This document shows positions 60,775 through 64,000 of a stretch of DNA of 64,000 nucleotides, in pieces. This DNA comes from Bacteroidota bacterium (GTDB taxonomy: Bacteria > Bacteroidota > Bacteroidia > Chitinophagales > Chitinophagaceae): assembly GCA_023428755.1 (NCBI GenBank), contig JAEYWX010000006.1, positions 229,351 to 293,350 of the forward strand, given 5' to 3'. The notes beneath the pieces were generated by a model that was not told where the DNA came from, did not search any database, and saw nothing but the letters and a program-made list of their open reading frames with translations. A program made the translations under genes and the position numbers. Each line of letters starts with the position of its first letter. Position 1 is the stretch's first letter.

Positions 60775-61620
60775 ATGAAAAAAACACAAATCACACTAAT
60801 ACTGTCGGCCTGCAAAGTATTGAGCATTGCTGCAGTAATTACTTTTCTTTCTTCTACACTTGTTTCCTTCACCATCCGTTCGTTGGGTGATGATTTTCTG
60901 AAGCAGCTGGGTTTATCAAAGCCGGGCGCAGAAGAAAAGATCCGTCATGGATTCTTAAGCGGATCATTTGATGCGTATGGCGTGAAAAATATCAAGAGCA
61001 TTGCAGCAGGTAGCAGAGTTGCATTGGCAAATGACATCATGAGCTATGCAAAAAAATATGTAGGCTCTGCCGACTTCAAAAAGAATTACGATGAAATGCG
61101 GAATTATCACAAGCCAACGTTCAAAAAAATTCAAACCCCAACTGAAATGCGGGAAGAATCGATCACCATATATCGAAAGGGGGTGGCCGATATGGAAGAG
61201 AGTTATAAAAAGGCAGATGCTTCCATGAAACCGTTGTTTGAAAAAATGCTGGCGAGTAATAAAGCCGAATTAAAAAAAGCAGAAGATCCCAACAACAAAA
61301 GTTATCTGAACTATGCCAAGTCATATGAAGCCATGGTGAAAAGCAACCAGGAAAATTATGATCAACAGATCAAAGCGTGGGAAGAAAAATATCCCGCCAA
61401 TCATTTACTATATGTAAAAAAGCGGTTGCAGGAATTCCTGGATGAAACAGCAACGATTGATTTTGATGCAAAACTTATAACAAAGGGTAATAAACTTTAT
61501 TTCGAAAACCGTGCGTACGAATCAAAAGGCAACCGTTGGAAAATGGCTTTCCGGGCCGGCAAAGATGTGGTAACAGCAGCACGCATATTTGCACAGCAAT
61601 GGATGAATGAAATTAAGTAA
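60775..61620 (+). CDS. Secreted protein of unknown function
   Basis: A 281-residue protein with a hydrophobic N-terminus (ILSACKVLSIAAVITFLSST) that is a signal peptide or anchor. The mature part is helical and lysine-rich (SYKKADASMKPLFEKMLASN, NYDQQIKAWEEKYPANHLLY), with no recognised domain. It follows the hemerythrin gene by 35 bases and is probably in its operon, hence under LytTR-type control. A terminator at 61641 follows. Function unknown. Confidence 0.7.
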   Translation: MKKTQITLILSACKVLSIAAVITFLSSTLVSFTIRSLGDDFLKQLGLSKPGAEEKIRHGFLSGSFDAYGVKNIKSIAAGSRVALANDIMSYAKKYVGSADFKKNYDEMRNYHKPTFKKIQTPTEMREESITIYRKGVADMEESYKKADASMKPLFEKMLASNKAELKKAEDPNNKSYLNYAKSYEAMVKSNQENYDQQIKAWEEKYPANHLLYVKKRLQEFLDETATIDFDAKLITKGNKLYFENRAYESKGNRWKMAFRAGKDVVTAARIFAQQWMNEIK

Positions 61621-61640
61621 GTACGAGGTCTTGTTTAGAT

Positions 61641-61670
61641 AAAAGTCCTGTGCAATTGCACAGGACTTTT
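61641..61670. terminator. Bidirectional terminator, 30-bp palindrome
   Basis: AAAAGTCCTGTGCAA (61641-61655) is followed directly by its reverse complement (61656-61670). It separates the hemerythrin unit from the convergent MATE gene, 5 bases beyond. Confidence 0.92.
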
Positions 61671-61675
61671 TTATA

Positions 61676-63073
61676 TTATACCTGCACCTGTTTCCATTTG
61701 CCTTTTTTGAAATAGTACCAGGCAACAAGGGCGATCAATGTTTCTGCAACCGGTATCGCTATAAATGCACCGGTGGAATTCATGTCCAATCCTTTTGCCA
61801 GGAAATACGCTAATGGAATCTGGAACAACCAGAAACCAACGAAGTTGATCCAGGTAGGAGTTTTGGTATCACCTGCACCATTGAGAGCCTGGATCATTAC
61901 CATGCCAATTCCATAAAAAATATAACCTGTTCCAATAATCTGCAAAGCTTTGGCGCCATACGCAATTACACCTGCATCCTGCGAAAAAATGCTGATGATG
62001 GGCTTTGCAAAAAATACAAACAGTATTGTTACAAGACTCATGAAAATGGCATTATACTTCGCCGTTAGCAATACACTTTGTTCGGCACGTTGCAATTGTT
62101 TGGCACCGAGGTTTTGTCCAACCAATGTGGCAGCAGCATTGCTCAATCCCCAGGCCGGTAAAATAAAGAACACCACATTACGGATGGCAACCTGGTAACC
62201 GGCCGATGCAGTGGTGCCGCCCGTTTCAGCTACCAAACGTGCAAGAAAGATCCAGCTGCCGCTTGCAATTACAAACTGCAAAGTGGCGGGCCATGCAATG
62301 GTTACAATGGAGCGGATCAGTTTTGGATCGAACCCAAAATGCGAAGCCTTCATTTTTAACATACCATCGCCTTTGAACAAATGCCAGCATTGATACAATA
62401 CACCGGAGCTGCGGCCGATCACTGTTGCAATGGCTGCGCCTTTTAATCCGAAGTAATGAATAAAGATGGGGCACAGAATGATATTGATAATACTGGCAAT
62501 CCATAAGCTTTTCATCGCCATCGCTGCATCACCAGCTCCTCTGAAAATACCATTGATGAGGAAGAGCAACATGATCACAATACTTCCGCCCAGCATAATT
62601 TGTGTAAAGATGGCGCCGTCTTTTACCACATCTTCACTGGCGCCCATCAGCCGCAATACATCTGCTGCATACACAATCCCGGCAAAACTGATCAATGCAG
62701 TTACAGCAAATGCAATGAGTAATGATTGTGCACCGGCATGTGCAGCCGCATCCGGATTTTTTTCACCTATGCGTCTTGCAACAACGGCAGTGGCTGCAGT
62801 ACTTAAGCCAATGGCAACGGAATACACAATGGTGATCACCGATTCGGTAAGGCCAACGGTGGCAATTGCATTTTCGCCCAGCTTACCCACAAAAAACATA
62901 TCCACCACGGCGAATACGCTTTCGAGACTCAGCTCCAGGATCATGGGAATTGCCAGCAGAAACACGGCTTTGCGGATGCTGCCTTGTGTATAATCCTGCT
63001 GCTCACCATTGAGCGAAAGTTTGAATGTTTGATAGATATACGATACCCTGTTTGGTTTTTGGTTAGTCGTCAT
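61676..63073 (-). CDS. MATE family efflux transporter
   Basis: A 465-residue membrane transporter with twelve predicted helices in two repeats. Each repeat begins with the MATE pattern (VFLLAIPMILELSLESVFAV and, in the second half, VTIAWPATLQFVIASGSWIF). It exports drugs or metabolites in exchange for sodium ions or protons. It resembles the NorM/DinF group; the substrate is unknown. It is convergent with the hemerythrin operon. The leader TTAAACCTTTTTC stands just before the start, as in several genes of the LytTR island, but no paired repeats were found. Confidence 0.9.
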   Translation of the reverse strand: MTTNQKPNRVSYIYQTFKLSLNGEQQDYTQGSIRKAVFLLAIPMILELSLESVFAVVDMFFVGKLGENAIATVGLTESVITIVYSVAIGLSTAATAVVARRIGEKNPDAAAHAGAQSLLIAFAVTALISFAGIVYAADVLRLMGASEDVVKDGAIFTQIMLGGSIVIMLLFLINGIFRGAGDAAMAMKSLWIASIINIILCPIFIHYFGLKGAAIATVIGRSSGVLYQCWHLFKGDGMLKMKASHFGFDPKLIRSIVTIAWPATLQFVIASGSWIFLARLVAETGGTTASAGYQVAIRNVVFFILPAWGLSNAAATLVGQNLGAKQLQRAEQSVLLTAKYNAIFMSLVTILFVFFAKPIISIFSQDAGVIAYGAKALQIIGTGYIFYGIGMVMIQALNGAGDTKTPTWINFVGFWLFQIPLAYFLAKGLDMNSTGAFIAIPVAETLIALVAWYYFKKGKWKQVQV

Positions 63074-63348
63074 GAAAAAGGTTTAATACAGTGAATGAAA
63101 TAGAAAACATGCTGAAAGAAGGTTCAGCAAATCGGTGTCGGGAGAGTTTGTCTTTTTTGAAAAAGACGGCTTAGAGCTTCATATGCGTAAAATAAGAGTT
63201 GCAAAACTAAATATTTTCCGATGGAAACAAAAACTTGCTTGCGGAGGGACGGAAACTATCCGTGGAATACGGTATTTTAAAGGGTTTGCTGGATTTTTCG
63301 TTGCATTATGAAATACAAGTTTGTACTTTTAACACACAATCAATGATC

Positions 63349-63966
63349 ATGAAAAAGATAATCGTAGCCCTTTCCCTTGTTGTGTCTGCTACGGCTGTAT
63401 GGGCGCAGCCAGCCCGTATTCCCGTGAACGATCTCAATACAGGGAACAACAAACCCAATAGCAACACCCCCACCAACTCAAACTCCAACACGCCTACTAC
63501 CAGCAGCGAGTTGAAAAAGTACAGCGATCCGCAGGGACGTTATACCATTGGCTATCCGGGCGACTGGACATTCAATGATAAAGCAGAGAATGCTATTTTT
63601 CAATTAACATCGCCTGCCGAAAACAGCGATGATAAATTCAGACAGAATCTCAATCTTCAGATTGAACAATTAAAACCAAATACCAGCATTGAAGATTATG
63701 TAAAAACAAATATGGATGCAGTGAAGGAACTGGTGAAGGGTTACAAAGAAGTATCGTCTATGTATTTTAACCGCAATGGTGTAAAGTCATATCAGATCAT
63801 TTACAAAGGGAGATACGGTAATATGACGGAGGATATCCAGATCAAACAATTGTTTACGATTTCAAGCAGCGGCAAAGGATATGTACTCACCTATGTAAGT
63901 AAAGAAGGCGAGCGTGATGCATTTGAAACCACTGCCAACAAGATTTTTAATTCATTCAAATTCTGA
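63349..63966 (+). CDS. Secreted PsbP-like domain protein
   Basis: A 205-residue protein with signal peptide MKKIIVALSLVVSATAVWAQ, an Asn/Thr/Ser-rich linker (residues about 30-50), and a PsbP/DUF1795-like domain at about 55-205 (LKKYSDPQGRYTIGYPGDW, QIKQLFTISSSGKGYVLTYV). Such domains occur in diverse secreted bacterial proteins with no uniform role. Start at 63349 (or the ATG two codons earlier) is set by the signal; the open frame begins at 63235. The window ends 34 bases after the stop. Confidence 0.75.
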   Translation: MKKIIVALSLVVSATAVWAQPARIPVNDLNTGNNKPNSNTPTNSNSNTPTTSSELKKYSDPQGRYTIGYPGDWTFNDKAENAIFQLTSPAENSDDKFRQNLNLQIEQLKPNTSIEDYVKTNMDAVKELVKGYKEVSSMYFNRNGVKSYQIIYKGRYGNMTEDIQIKQLFTISSSGKGYVLTYVSKEGERDAFETTANKIFNSFKF

Positions 63967-64000
63967 TACAGAACTGATCAAAAATGAAGAGGGCGGTCGC

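Overview
The window looks like chromosome of a Bacteroidota bacterium, most likely family Chitinophagaceae. This is inferred from protein families (DUF6089 barrel, DUF4286, DUF4331, SusC-style TonB receptor with a carboxypeptidase-like N-terminal domain, small ribosomal protein THX, LytS/LytTR pairs), from weak Shine-Dalgarno signals and from -7 promoter elements of the TAnnTTTG type. No phage, plasmid, transposase or CRISPR array is visible. The genus cannot be fixed from sequence alone.

Layout. 1-1361: tail of a polysaccharide locus (CpsB-like PHP phosphatase end, GT4 glycosyltransferase). 1443-9376: a carotenoid operon led by a CarH-type B12 photoreceptor/repressor and an ECF sigma factor, then crtI, crtB, idi, a crtD-like desaturase, cruF, crtZ and a CrtYc/Yd-type lycopene cyclase. 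This set fits a monocyclic carotenoid of the saproxanthin type; GGPP synthase is absent. 9404-20902: housekeeping genes (serC, DUF1015, acyl-CoA synthetase, pyrH, pdxH, THX, HU) with a 173-bp tandem repeat beside a GIY-YIG gene. 21038-30133: xth, a di-haem cytochrome c with an apparent homopolymer frameshift, a TonB receptor/TPR lipoprotein pair, a DUF4331 protein split into two genes, and a fasciclin protein. 30211-41353: methionine synthase split in two, recR, a large helicase-nuclease, tRNA-Arg(CCT). 41533-45965: a probable amino-sugar cluster (CBM9-like, LacI regulator, GH109-like oxidoreductase-fold enzyme, NahK-like kinase) with two matching LacI-type operators. 46001-61620: a two-component island described below. 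61676-63966: a MATE exporter and a PsbP-like secreted protein.

The most striking part is 46.5-61.6 kb. Tandem LytS-type kinases and a LytTR response regulator (52092-55013) sit among genes for c-type cytochromes, OmpA, hemerythrin, a glycosyltransferase and small secreted proteins. Nine transcription units in this stretch, on both strands, carry paired 10-bp direct repeats (about CAWTTCATnC) 21 bp apart (20 in one). In eight of them a TAnnTTTG-like -7 octamer follows after a nearly invariant 32-bp gap (31 in one). This is a coherent, apparently undescribed LytTR regulon. Two of its three sensor proteins have degenerate ATP-binding domains, so they look like pseudokinases.

Gene starts were moved from the longest frame where a signal peptide, a conserved N-terminus, an operon overlap or promoter spacing argued for it; these choices are stated per gene.
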